From assembly GCF_024199925.1 (NCBI RefSeq), contig NZ_JANADR010000001.1, forward strand, positions 682,001 to 746,000: a DNA stretch of 64,000 bases, read 5' to 3'. Below the pieces are notes generated by a model. The model saw only the letters and a program-made list of their open reading frames with translations, had not been told where the DNA came from and searched no databases. Position 1 is the first letter of the stretch. Each line of letters begins with the position of its first letter. The stretch comes from Bradyrhizobium sp. CCGUVB1N3 (lineage in GTDB: Bacteria > Pseudomonadota > Alphaproteobacteria > Rhizobiales > Xanthobacteraceae). Positions 7,862 to 16,937 of this stretch are shown piece by piece. A program made the position numbers and the translations under genes.

Positions 7862-9350
7862 CAAGGTCAAGCGACAGCATGACCAGGGCCGGCTGACTGT
7901 TCGGGAGCGTATCGACGGGCTGATCGACAAAGGCAGCTTTCACGAGATCGGTGCCGTCTCCGGCATCGGTGAATACGACGCGCATGGCGAGCTCAAGCAT
8001 GTGACGCCGGCGAACTGCGTGTTCGGCCGCGCCAGGGTCGACGGCCGCACGGTGGTGGTGGTCGGCGACGATTTCACCGTGCGTGGCGGCTCGGCTGATG
8101 CGTCGATCTCCGCCAAGCCGCTGATGGCGGAGGAGATGGCGCACGATTTCCGCCTGCCGATCATCCGCATCATCGAAGGCTCCGGCGGCGGCGGCTCGGT
8201 GAAGACCATCGAGACCAAGGGCGCGGCGAACCTGCCGGGCGGCATCGGCGGCACGCGCTGGTATCGCTTCACGACGGAGAACCTCGCGCGCGTGCCCGTC
8301 GTGGCGCTGGGGCTCGGTTCGGTCGCGGGTCTTGGCGCCGCGCGGCTTGCCGCCAGCCACTACTCCATCATGACCAAAAATTCCGCGATGTTCGTCGCGG
8401 GACCGCCGGTGGTGAAGCGGCTCGGGCAGGATCTGTCCAAGCAGGATCTCGGCGGCGCCGATATCCAGACCCGCGCCGGCGCGGTCGATCATGCCGTCGA
8501 GACCGAGGCCGAGGCGTTCGCCTGCGCGCGGCGCTTCCTGTCCTACCTGCCGGCGTCGGTCTACGAATTGCCGCCGACGCTGCCTTGCCATGACGATCCG
8601 GAACGCATTGACGAAGCCCTGACGAAGGCCGTGCCGCGGAGCCGCCGGCAGGTCTACAAGATGCGCCCCATTATCGAGTCCGTCGTCGACAAGGGCTCGT
8701 TCTTCGAGGTCGCCGGCAATTTCGGCAAGCCGATCATCGTTGGCCTCGCGCGGCTCGAGGGCAGGGCGGTGATGCTGCTTGCCAGCGATCCCTTCCACTA
8801 TGGCGGCTCATGGACCGCGGATGCCTGTCAGAAGGTGGTGCGCTGGGTCGATTTCGCGGAGACCTTTCATCTGCCGATCGTCTATCTCATGGATTGCCCG
8901 GGCTTCATGATCGGGTTGGACGCCGAGAAGGCGGCCACGATCCGCCACGGCGTGCGCGCCATGGCTGCGGTCAACCAGACCACGGTGCCCTGGTGCACGG
9001 TGATCCTGCGCAACGCGTTTGGCGTGGCCGGCGTCGTGCATCAGCCCGCCGATCGCTTCTCGATCCGCTACGCCTGGCCGTCGGCCTATTGGGGCTCGCT
9101 GCCGCTCGAAGGCGGCATCGAGGCCGCTTACCGCGCCGACATCGACGCCGCCGAGGACAAGGCGGCGAAGCTGAAGGAGATCGAGGAGCGCCTCAACAAG
9201 CTGCGCTCGCCGTTCCGCTCGGCCGAAAAGTTCTGGGTCGAGGAGATCATCGACCCCCGCAAGACGCGGCCCCTGCTGTGCGAGTTCGCGCGGCTGGCGG
9301 AGCCGCTCAGGACGCCGGGGCCGCCGGGGAACATGACGATCAGGCCGTAG
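7791..9350 (+). CDS. Acyl-CoA carboxylase, carboxyltransferase subunit (PccB/AccD-like)
   Basis: A 519-residue protein of the biotin-dependent carboxyltransferase family, which transfers the carboxyl group between carboxybiotin and an acyl-CoA. Both crotonase-like halves are present: the N-terminal half contains GRTVVVVGDDFTVRGGSADA and IRIIEGSGGGGSVKT, and the C-terminal half contains IVYLMDCPGFMIGLDAEKAA and AFGVAGVVHQPADRFSIRYA. Length matches PccB/MccB-type beta subunits. The start lies within the end of the IclR gene after a GGGGGG purine-rich stretch. No biotin carboxylase subunit is in the window and the neighbouring biotinyl gene is truncated, so it may use a carrier and carboxylase encoded elsewhere, or be inactive in vivo. 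Substrate undetermined. Confidence 0.9.
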   Translation: MNWKPELDELARREAFAREMGGVDKVKRQHDQGRLTVRERIDGLIDKGSFHEIGAVSGIGEYDAHGELKHVTPANCVFGRARVDGRTVVVVGDDFTVRGGSADASISAKPLMAEEMAHDFRLPIIRIIEGSGGGGSVKTIETKGAANLPGGIGGTRWYRFTTENLARVPVVALGLGSVAGLGAARLAASHYSIMTKNSAMFVAGPPVVKRLGQDLSKQDLGGADIQTRAGAVDHAVETEAEAFACARRFLSYLPASVYELPPTLPCHDDPERIDEALTKAVPRSRRQVYKMRPIIESVVDKGSFFEVAGNFGKPIIVGLARLEGRAVMLLASDPFHYGGSWTADACQKVVRWVDFAETFHLPIVYLMDCPGFMIGLDAEKAATIRHGVRAMAAVNQTTVPWCTVILRNAFGVAGVVHQPADRFSIRYAWPSAYWGSLPLEGGIEAAYRADIDAAEDKAAKLKEIEERLNKLRSPFRSAEKFWVEEIIDPRKTRPLLCEFARLAEPLRTPGPPGNMTIRP

Positions 9351-9357
9351 CTCTTAA

Positions 9358-9416
9358 CCGTCATTGCGAGCGAAGCGAAGCAATCCAGATTGCTTCCGCG
9401 GAGGGATTCTGGATCG
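9358..9416. repeat. Partial CATTGCGAGCGAAGCGAAG intergenic element
   Basis: CCGTCATTGCGAGCGAAGCG followed by GCAATCCAGA and, after a short spacer, TTCTGGATCG. It matches one arm of the fuller element at 25952-26030. It marks the boundary between the high-GC carboxyltransferase gene and the lower-GC ABC-3C island. Confidence 0.6.
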
Positions 9417-9450
9417 TAACTGTTGTTGACAGCTTGGCAGGCTGCGCTCC

Positions 9451-11456
9451 TCATTGTTTGGGCAGCCAAGCGGAGGGAATCAGAAAATCCGCCTCTCCGC
9501 GCCAATTCGCAACCTCTTCGACGCCTTCAATCTCGCCCCAAGCGTGGCGATCTGCGTGATCAAGAACGATGATTTGAAGTCGCGCTTTGAAACTCTTATG
9601 GGCGCGCGCGAGGGCTCTAAAAATCTGACGCGTACTCTCTAGATCGTCTAAGTGCCGCGTCGAGCGCCTGCGATCAATAGTTCTGGCGTCTGGGTTTTGG
9701 AGGATTTCCTCGAACGTGTCTGAAGGAAAATAGACTTGGCTTGGCTGGTCGATCACCAAGAAGGTGGGGACAGGGTTGTGACTGTCGCGCTTCAGGAAAA
9801 TTCCATGCAACGCAAGAATTGTTGCAAGATGGTAAGCCATCCAATTTTCGCCACTTCCGATCTCCCATAGGAAATCTGGCTTGGTTGCCCCCTGATTCAC
9901 GAACTTAACATTCAATTCGCGTTCATCGAGCAAGGGGCGACCTGTCGCGCCAGAAACACACGGAGTTCTTCGACGAAACGCTCGATATATCTAGAGATTG
10001 CATCCCGAGCCTTCTCTTCTCTCTCTCGGCGGCTCTGCTCGTCCAATTGTCTCAGTAACGTGCCTATTTGGGCGCTAATGTTACGATGACGGGCCTCAAT
10101 TCCATCGTCCCCCTCAACTTCCCCAAGAATCCTGAGTGCTTGTTCGGTGTTGCCAATGAAACGGTAGACACTTTCCAAGCTCAAACTTCGACCTCGGTCT
10201 GCGTCTTCCTTCGTTTCGAGTTCAGATCGCGTTCGGCGGAGTTCTAGCAGTCTCCGCTCGTCCCCTAGGAGCTGACGCTGAATTGAAACGATCTCGTTGT
10301 CTACCATCGGGGCAGTAGTCGTCGTGCCAGCTGTGAGTTCGCTCAACTCGCGGATAGGAGTTTCCAACTCTTCGAGCGATCGCCGTGCTGCATCTGTCTC
10401 GGTGCCACAAAGGACGCACTGGCTAATATCAATAGCATTCTTAAACCAACCGACGCCTTGAGTTCTTGCTTGATGGTCCTCCAGAATATCACCGTAGTCC
10501 ATTACGGTTGAACGGAGACTCTTTAGGCGTCGGAGGCGACGACGAGCAGCAGCGATGGCGCTATCTAACGCTTGCTCTTGTTGCCGTATCTCTTCCAATC
10601 GAGTGACGCTGGCGGAGATGCGGCCGCTTCCGCGAACGGGTGTGCCATTAGCTTCAACGACAGCCTGCAAGGCCTTGATAATATCGCGAAGTTCGGCAGG
10701 GGGATCGCCTGGAGGAAGAAGACTTAGTTCTTGCGCTCTGAAATAGGCGCCGGTTGCGTTCGCGCGCCAGTTTTCAATTCCGGATTTGCGCTGCTTAAGC
10801 TCGAGTTCGAGTTTGCGCTGCTCTTCTCGTAACAATTGTAGTCTATGACGACGCATAAGATCATCATTCGTTATGACGCCCATGGCTAGTGGAAGGACGT
10901 TTCTGAGCTTTTCCCGATGCTCGGAAGAATCTGCCTTAAAGAAGAGAGTGTAGGGATTGGCAACTATATGCTGCGGCTGAAAGTTGAACGCAGCCATGTC
11001 TCGAAATGAGGCTCTTTCATTGAATGCTCGTGCCTCATCGGGATCCATCTTTAGGTTCGTGAGGCCTGATAGCGTATCCATCTTAATGCGAAACTGCTCG
11101 GCGCTGATGTTCTGAGTCGGGCGGAGCGGGGGCGGCCCGTCTACGTCGGCGCCTTGTTGAACCCAGAAAGCATTGGACACTTGACGTCCATCGGGCTTGT
11201 GGCGGGCGATTCGCATCGCGCCAACGTCCGTGTCGAGCCGCAATCCGAACCATGAGGAGGTGTTCCGAATGTGGCCCACTGGTATGGCGCATGTGCCGGC
11301 GCCTAGGACGTAGTCAATGATTGCAATGACGGACGATTTGCCCGTCGCGCTCCATCCGGTGATGACACTGATCTTTTTGGTATCGAACTGTATGATCCGA
11401 GGGGAGTGCTCGGGGTTCTCGGGCCAAATAATCAGTTCCCTAATGAATAGCTTCAT
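9451..11456 (-). pseudogene. DUF3732-type ATPase of an ABC-3C system, split by a frameshift
   Basis: An SMC/Rad50-like ATPase read in two frames. The first part (11456 to 9912) has a P-loop GWSATGKSS at residues 34-42, the typical DUF3732 SWFGL segment, long coiled coils and a CVLC zinc-hook-like motif. The second (to 9451) has the ABC signature region [12 protein letters not shown], Walker [16 protein letters not shown] and the H-loop [10 protein letters not shown]. Switching by -1 between about 9990 and 9912 joins EELRV to [15 protein letters not shown], consistent with one lost base. No canonical slippery heptamer is visible. Start ATG 11456 lies 2 bases after the middle-component stop. 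GC is visibly lower than in flanking genes. Broken gene, sequencing error or unusual recoding are the options. Confidence 0.85.
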
Positions 11457-11458
11457 TC

Positions 11459-11992
11459 TTAAAACTCAATTCTTAGAAGTTGTTTCAATCCATGAAGCCT
11501 CGCTTCGCCGAACCACTTTCCTAGGCGTTTAGCGCAGCCGAATACACGGGGTACATCTCCATCCCCATGACGAATGTCCGTTGGAAGGTCTGCGCCTTTG
11601 GCTCGAAAAGCAGGAAAACGTTCTCCTCGTTCTTTCTCTAGAAGTTTTGTGGCGCAACCTAGCTGCAATGCCGCCAGTGCGGCATTTGCATTGTTCTCTA
11701 GGCGCAGTTGTAGTCCTCCGATTACATCGGGCTGTTCGGACACAGCCTTCACAAGGCCGCTTTCAAATCTCATGGCGTGAATCTTTTCCACGGTTGGACG
11801 ATGGAAGATCATGGCAGCGCCAATCAGGAAATAGGGAAGGTCGGGTGCTGCGCCCGTCGCGGTTTCAGCGAATGAACGAGCGAGATGCCACGACGCACAT
11901 GCGCCTAGCGCGGGATTGCGCAGTATCATCTCCTCGTGGTTCGCGTGCAACGCTACTTCTCCGAGCGTGGTCGATAATCGGGGTGCCACCAA
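11459..11992 (-). CDS. ABC-3C middle component (DUF6521/MC3-like)
   Basis: A 177-residue protein placed between the effector and the ATPase. Its N-terminal part, MILRNPALGACASWHLARSF, matches the NPA-leading pattern of the middle-component family of three-component ABC systems, and LPYFLIGAAMIFHRPTVEKI continues the typical hydrophobic helices. In the published classification of ABC ATPases (Krishnan and colleagues, 2020) such proteins are thought to link the ATPase to the effector. The frame opens at a TTG at 11992, inside the effector gene (40-base overlap); a later TTG at about 11950 or the ATG before ILRNPAL are alternative starts. The ATPase begins 2 bases after its stop. Function beyond the system assignment is inference. 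Confidence 0.75.
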   Translation of the reverse strand: MVAPRLSTTLGEVALHANHEEMILRNPALGACASWHLARSFAETATGAAPDLPYFLIGAAMIFHRPTVEKIHAMRFESGLVKAVSEQPDVIGGLQLRLENNANAALAALQLGCATKLLEKERGERFPAFRAKGADLPTDIRHGDGDVPRVFGCAKRLGKWFGEARLHGLKQLLRIEF

Positions 11993-13113
11993 ATTTGATC
12001 GTCATCGGCCAATCGATGGTAATGGCCGGAGGTCATGTAGAGCTCTCGGCAGGGCTCGCTGCCGATTGGTTCTAGATGGTCGTACGTGGAGCGCTCAAGA
12101 ATCTTGATGCCAATGTGTTCCGGAGGTCGTCCCTCGTAGTCGCGTTTCGCCTGTCGCTTGATATTGAGCCAGCGTTGTTTCAGTCTCTCTCCACGATCCC
12201 GCCACTCTCTGTCGGCTATTTCTCCATCGCTTGCCAGGCGATTCTTCTCGATATTGAATTGGATGAAGTGGTCGATTGCCTGTAGCACATCATCTTCGTC
12301 CGCATCGATGCGTGTAAGATGATGAACGAATGGGCGTGTAGAGGCGCGTGCTCGATCGTCGGGCGCAACTGGCACTTCCCGCGCGGGCTTTGGTAGTAGT
12401 CTGCGCCGCGCGAGGGCGTCTTCGATTTCTCTCCGTTGAGCTATGCACGCGGCTCGAGAAATCATGCCCGGGCGACCAGCCCGCCAGCATTCGAGTAGTG
12501 TGTTGGTCAGCCAGCCGAGAAGCGCTTCTAGCGTAATGCCCGGATCCAAGCGCGGGTCAAGACTTAGCGCATCGGCAAGTTCTGCTCGATCCTCTCGTTG
12601 ATTTCTCGCTTCTACGACTTCTATGCGTGCAACGAGTCGAGCGAGTTCGTTATCGCTCCGGTTCAAGACATCGTCGATAATCGACTGAACTTGCGATCGG
12701 CTCTTGGGTCTGGAGCCGCCGACTGCGCGTAGGCTCCTTACAATCGCGTCTGGAGATGGTCCTCCATCGGCTGATTGCGCCTTTAGCATCGAGGCAATGG
12801 GAGTCGAAACTGGGTTGTTAGTAACGAGCAGGAATCGTTTGCACGCGGAGCAGTTGACTGCAGGTGTTAGCCAAATTTGGAGGGTCCGCCAGAGAGCGCG
12901 GCTCCGATCTGCCAGCAGTTCCGCCTTTGGACGTAACGAGTGCTTGTCTTGCTCTTTCAGGACAACTTGGCCGTCGCGGACAACAGAAACGTCGTCTGCA
13001 TATTCGACTGCCACATAGTCGCTTCTTCGCACTCTGCCGAGATGGAAGAGGGCTCGTTCTAGTTGAAAAATGTATCCGGCGCCTGAACCGGAGGCATCGC
13101 TTCCGTTCGACAC
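11953..13113 (-). CDS. ABC-3C effector: predicted Mrr/Cap4-like nuclease with ABC-3C C-terminal domain
   Basis: A 386-residue protein that leads the three-gene unit. Residues about 11-60 (GAGYIFQLERALFHL, VEYADDVSV, LKEQDKHS) resemble the N-terminal nuclease domain of Cap4/DUF4297-type proteins: Asp41 and Gln55-x-Lys57 would form the D...QxK form of the PD-(D/E)xK site. The C-terminus (GHYHRLADDDQIWWHPDYRP) fits the conserved tail that tethers effectors to the ABC-3C ATPase. A GTG start at 13113 gives the conserved SGSGAGY opening. Low-GC codon use matches its two partners and suggests acquisition as a block. Predicted role: DNA cleavage on invasion, triggered through the ATPase. The nuclease call is motif-based inference. 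Confidence 0.7.
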   Translation of the reverse strand: MSNGSDASGSGAGYIFQLERALFHLGRVRRSDYVAVEYADDVSVVRDGQVVLKEQDKHSLRPKAELLADRSRALWRTLQIWLTPAVNCSACKRFLLVTNNPVSTPIASMLKAQSADGGPSPDAIVRSLRAVGGSRPKSRSQVQSIIDDVLNRSDNELARLVARIEVVEARNQREDRAELADALSLDPRLDPGITLEALLGWLTNTLLECWRAGRPGMISRAACIAQRREIEDALARRRLLPKPAREVPVAPDDRARASTRPFVHHLTRIDADEDDVLQAIDHFIQFNIEKNRLASDGEIADREWRDRGERLKQRWLNIKRQAKRDYEGRPPEHIGIKILERSTYDHLEPIGSEPCRELYMTSGHYHRLADDDQIWWHPDYRPRSEK

Positions 13114-13588
13114 GCTCGCTCAAACCTTATTCGGAAGAACCACAGGTGCGATAATTTACCCGGATCAGCCCCCTGAACTTCAAGGACTTTTTTCAAGTAA
13201 CAGTATAATAATACCGAGAACCGAAGGTTGTTCACTGAACTAATGGGTAAGGAAAGTCGCCGATCAGATTCGCTCTTTAAGGATTTGGGCCGACGAAATT
13301 CGCAGTTGGTGTGGATTGGGCTCATCTCGGCCGGCGACTAAGGGGCAATCGTTACCAGAAGCGGGCCGGAAGGCTGTGGCAGCGGGCGTGACAAGTTGGA
13401 GGGCGAATGGTTTCGATTATGCTGGGTGAGCGGCGATGGCCCGAGCACGCCATGATGGCATCGTGCCCCTGTTTTTTCCGACGAGTCAAAGAGCTTCGCG
13501 GACGCGCAAGTCATTGATTTCCCAACTGCCGTCTACTTTGCATGGGGTTGTTTTCGCCGCTTTTTGTTCGAGTGCCCCCGCGAGGCGC
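13114..13588. other. Intergenic region upstream of the ABC-3C unit
   Basis: 475 bases with no convincing gene. The part near 13120-13330 is AT-richer and should hold the promoter of the ABC-3C genes (for example ATAATTTACCC and AGTATAATAATACC on the plus strand). Around 13450-13485 an imperfect hairpin (GCACG...CGTGC) is followed by TTTTTTCC, which looks terminator-like on the plus strand although no plus-strand gene precedes it. Confidence 0.4.
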
Positions 13589-14764
13589 CTACGCGCTCTC
13601 CGTCTCCCGGTGCACGTCGTGCACGACGAGGCCCATGCCTTCCTCGGGCATCTTGATCCAGTCGCGCCGCTTCAAGGTGCGCTTAGTATCCTCGTAGCCG
13701 CTCGTCCAGTGCTCTCGCATCGAGGTACCTGAAAATTCGTGGTCCTTGGCGTCGCCCTCATAGGCCTTCTGCTGATAGATCAGATGCAGGATCGCGATCT
13801 CGGGCATGTTGCGCAGGCTCGCCTTGAGCTGGCGCTCCTCCTCGGACAATTGCTCGTCGGGAAGCTTCGCCAGCGCCTTGTAGAGCAGGATCTTCAGGTT
13901 GTGCGTCCGGCGATAGACGTCGGTGTTGTGGCGCGTGCGCGAGGAATACATGATGTCCTTGTGGCGGGCCATGACGTCCTGGATCGAGCGCGGCAGCACG
14001 CCGCGCGCGCTGAACAGGTCGACCTGGAACACCAGCGAGTTGAGATCGTCCTCCTGGTCGAGCAGATGCTGGAGCGGCGTGTTCGAGACGATGCCTCCGT
14101 CCCAGAAATGGTCTGTGCCGATCCTGACCATCGGCAGCGCCGGCGGCAGCGCGCCGGAGGCCATGATGTGCTCCGGCTCGATCTCGTCATGGGCATTGTC
14201 GAAATAGATGAAGTTGCCGGACAGCACGTTCACCGCGCCGACCGCGAAGCGGATCTTCTTGTCGTTGATCAGGTCGAAGTCGACGAGCTCGCGCAGGCTC
14301 TCGCGCAAGGGGGTGGTGTCGTAATAGCTCGTTGCGGTCCTGGCGCCGACGGGGCTGAACCAGGGATTGACCTGATGCGGGGTGAAGAAGCCCGGCTGGC
14401 CCATGGCCGACGTCATCCACGCGCTGGTGAGATTGCGCCACTGGCGGAAGACGTCGCCATCCGGCGTGTAGTGCCAGATCTTGCGGTTGGTGATGCGCTC
14501 CCAGAAGATGCGGAGCGCATCGAGCCGCTTCTCCGGCTTGTTGCCGGCGATGATGGCGGAGTTGATCGCACCGATCGAGACGCCGCAGACCCAGTCCGGC
14601 TCGATGCCGGCCTCGTGTAGCGCCTGATAGACGCCGGCCTGATAGGCGCCGAGTGCGCCACCGCCTTGCAGCACCAGCGCGACGCGGTCGCAGCGCTCGG
14701 GTCGCCAGCCCTGCGAGGGAGGCTGATGTGTCTGATATGTCGGTTGCGACGTCCTGGCGTCCAT
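13589..14764 (-). CDS. Patatin-like phospholipase (DUF3734-containing)
   Basis: A 391-residue patatin-family lipid acyl hydrolase with a Ser-Asp dyad. The oxyanion loop is VLQGGGALGAYQAGVYQAL, the nucleophile elbow is GVSIGAINS (GxSxG), and the Asp is in FWDGGIVSNTPL. The C-terminal 130 residues (SRTRHNTDVYRRTHNLKILL, IAILHLIYQQKAYEGDAKDH) are the region typical of the DUF3734 subgroup. Several upstream in-frame starts exist, but AGGAGG lies 8 bases before the ATG at 14764, and the sequence before it is low in family-like content. A cytoplasmic or peripheral membrane enzyme acting on phospholipids or storage lipids is expected. Divergent from the acetoacetate decarboxylase gene. Confidence 0.92.
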   Translation of the reverse strand: MDARTSQPTYQTHQPPSQGWRPERCDRVALVLQGGGALGAYQAGVYQALHEAGIEPDWVCGVSIGAINSAIIAGNKPEKRLDALRIFWERITNRKIWHYTPDGDVFRQWRNLTSAWMTSAMGQPGFFTPHQVNPWFSPVGARTATSYYDTTPLRESLRELVDFDLINDKKIRFAVGAVNVLSGNFIYFDNAHDEIEPEHIMASGALPPALPMVRIGTDHFWDGGIVSNTPLQHLLDQEDDLNSLVFQVDLFSARGVLPRSIQDVMARHKDIMYSSRTRHNTDVYRRTHNLKILLYKALAKLPDEQLSEEERQLKASLRNMPEIAILHLIYQQKAYEGDAKDHEFSGTSMREHWTSGYEDTKRTLKRRDWIKMPEEGMGLVVHDVHRETESA

Positions 14765-14993
14765 GGCCGATGCCTCCTGCCTTACCGAAACGATTGCGCC
14801 CGGCAGTGACGGCGTGATGACAATTGCGCGCCGCTGCATCGTGGGCATGCAGGTCGGTCGCGCCTGGCATGACAGGAGGTCACGCGCCTGACGGAAATCC
14901 ATCACATCGCGGTCAATGACGACGGCTAGCAATCTGCGTTATGCTGGTTGCTGCCGGGCGAACATCACACCAGCATCACACAGGAGACGAGCG

Positions 14994-15770
14994 ATGCGCA
15001 GGGAAGACGTTCTCAGACTCCCGTCCATGCCGGCTGCCGGACCGAGCTATCCGGCTGGTCCCTATCGCTTCATCAACCGCGAATTCCTCGTCATCACCTA
15101 CGAGACCGATCCGGAATTGATCCGCGCCGGCTTGCCTGAGCCGCTGGAGCCGATCGACCAGCCGATCGTGCATTATGAATGGATCAGGATGCCGGACTCC
15201 TCCGGCTTCGGCAGCTACACCGAGTCCGGCCTCGTCATCCCCGCGCGCCTGCACGGCGAAGAGGTGAACTTCGTCTCGCAGATGTATCTCGACGACGATC
15301 CCCCGATCGCTGCGGGGCGCGAGATCTGGGGCTTTCCCAAGAAGTACGCCCATCCCAAGCTCGAGATCGTCAAGGATACTCTCACCGGCACGCTGGAATA
15401 TGCCGGCCAGCTCGTTGCCATGGGCACGATGGGCTACAAGCACGAGAGCATGGCCGGCAACGGCGATCTCACGCGTGCGACGCTGTCGAAGACGCAAATC
15501 AATCTCAAGATGATCCCGGGTGTCGACGGCCACCTCGAAGTCTGCCAGCTCGTTGCGATCAACCTCACCGACATCGTTCCGAAGGGCTCCTGGATGGGGC
15601 CTGGCCGCCTGCACCTCGTGCCACATGTCAATGCGCCGGTAGCGGATTTCCCGGTCCGGCGTGTCGTCGGCGCGCATCACTATATCGCCGACCTGACGTT
15701 GCCGTTCGGCCGCGTCGTGCATGACTACGTCAAGGAAGCCGCGGCCGCGACGGGTCTCGCGGCGGAGTAG
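14994..15770 (+). CDS. adc: Acetoacetate decarboxylase
   Basis: A 258-residue cytoplasmic enzyme of the acetoacetate decarboxylase family, which converts acetoacetate to acetone and CO2 through a Schiff base. The active-site lysine pair is in REIWGFPKKYAHPKL, and the preceding NFVSQMYLDDDPPIAAGRE and later LVPHVNAPVADFPVRRVVGA fit the family. ATG 14994 has AGGAG 8 bases upstream; the frame is open from 14916, but the earlier residues are not family-like. The gene lies divergently beside the patatin gene. In PHB-accumulating bacteria it can drain ketone-body intermediates; that role here is inference. Confidence 0.93.
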   Translation: MRREDVLRLPSMPAAGPSYPAGPYRFINREFLVITYETDPELIRAGLPEPLEPIDQPIVHYEWIRMPDSSGFGSYTESGLVIPARLHGEEVNFVSQMYLDDDPPIAAGREIWGFPKKYAHPKLEIVKDTLTGTLEYAGQLVAMGTMGYKHESMAGNGDLTRATLSKTQINLKMIPGVDGHLEVCQLVAINLTDIVPKGSWMGPGRLHLVPHVNAPVADFPVRRVVGAHHYIADLTLPFGRVVHDYVKEAAAATGLAAE

Positions 15771-15883
15771 GGCGGCCCATCATCAAGCTGTAACACACGC
15801 GTATTTGAGTACCCCCGCGGGTTCCGGCGGATGGCATCGGCCGCCCGCCAGAGAGATCACATCGTTTGACCGTGGGGTTGAGC

Positions 15884-16900
15884 ATGGCTGAGCCGGCAAA
15901 GATCGTCAGCGCGATTTCAGGCGCCGCATCCGCAATTCCCGGCCTGGTATGGGGCTTTCGCCTGCACAGCGACGGCAGCGCCGAGGCACTGCCGATCGAC
16001 AAGCCGATCGAGTTCAGCCATGACGGCCGCCTGTGGCTGCATTTCAATCTGACCGATGCGCGGGCGCGGCCCTGGATCGCCGAGTCCAGCCTGCCGCAGC
16101 TTGCGCGCGATCTGCTGTTGTCCAAGGATACGTTCCAGCAGCTCCACGTCATCGACGATTGCGTCTATGGCGTGTTTTCCGACCTCGTGCGCGACATCGA
16201 GAGCCCGACCGAGGAGACAGCGTTCCTGCGTTTTGCGATGACCGAGCGGTTCCTGGTCAGCGGTCGCCATCAGGCGCTGTGTTCGGCGGACGCGGCGCGC
16301 CGGGTTCTGGAAGGCGGCTACCGCGTCGAAAACGTCGCGGCCCTCCTGGAGAAGATCGTCGACGAGGTCGCTGACACCATGGACCGCATGGCCGACAAGA
16401 TCGGCCAGGACATCGACGGCATCGAGGAGCGTATCGCCGCTGATCAGGCCAAGCCGGAGATGCGCCGCAGCCTGAGCCGGCTGCGTCGGACCTGCGTCCG
16501 GCTGCATCGGCAGCTCACAGGCCTGCGCATCTTGTTTCACCGCCTCGACCTCAAGAGCCCCGAGAATATCCCGCCGGGCTTACGGCTTCACGCCGCCAAG
16601 CTCGCGCAGCGGCTCGATGGGCTCGACCATGACATCGTGGAGCTGCGCGAGCGCAGCCGCCTGCTCGAGGAAGAGCTGCACTTCAAGACCGAGGAGGAGA
16701 GCAACCGTCACCTTCACACGCTGTCGATCGTGACCACGCTGCTGCTGCCGCCGACGCTGATCACCGGCGTATTCGGCATGAACACCAAGGGCCTGCCGCT
16801 CACCGACGTGGAGACCGGCTTTCTCTGGGCCATGGGCTTGATGGCCTGCTCGATTGCTCTGGCCTACTTCTTCATGCGGCGCATGGGCATCCTCAGATAG
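15884..16900 (+). CDS. CorA/ZntB family divalent cation transporter
   Basis: A 338-residue inner-membrane protein of the CorA superfamily. The first 270 residues form the cytoplasmic funnel with a long helical region (EERIAADQAKPEMRRSLSRL, RERSRLLEEELHFKTEEESN). Two transmembrane helices end the protein, and the pore signature GMN is present in ITGVFGMNTKGLPL. The N-terminal GLVWGFRLHSDGSAEALP and the use of GMN with N-T-K-G-L rather than the Mg-type loop resemble ZntB, so zinc transport is the best guess. ATG 15884 is preferred; TTG 15866 is in frame upstream. The porin gene follows at 16938. Confidence 0.88.
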   Translation: MAEPAKIVSAISGAASAIPGLVWGFRLHSDGSAEALPIDKPIEFSHDGRLWLHFNLTDARARPWIAESSLPQLARDLLLSKDTFQQLHVIDDCVYGVFSDLVRDIESPTEETAFLRFAMTERFLVSGRHQALCSADAARRVLEGGYRVENVAALLEKIVDEVADTMDRMADKIGQDIDGIEERIAADQAKPEMRRSLSRLRRTCVRLHRQLTGLRILFHRLDLKSPENIPPGLRLHAAKLAQRLDGLDHDIVELRERSRLLEEELHFKTEEESNRHLHTLSIVTTLLLPPTLITGVFGMNTKGLPLTDVETGFLWAMGLMACSIALAYFFMRRMGILR

Positions 16901-16937
16901 GGCACACCCAGCCGGTATCAGCCATGTGTGCAGAGTA

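Noticed and set aside
9912..9990. Programmed -1 frameshifting in the DUF3732 ATPase
   Set aside because: No X-XXY-YYZ heptamer in the right frame and no clear downstream structure were seen; one missing base is simpler.
13436..13732. A small plus-strand frame between the ABC-3C unit and the patatin gene
   Set aside because: It overlaps the patatin coding region, lacks an RBS and has no coherent composition.
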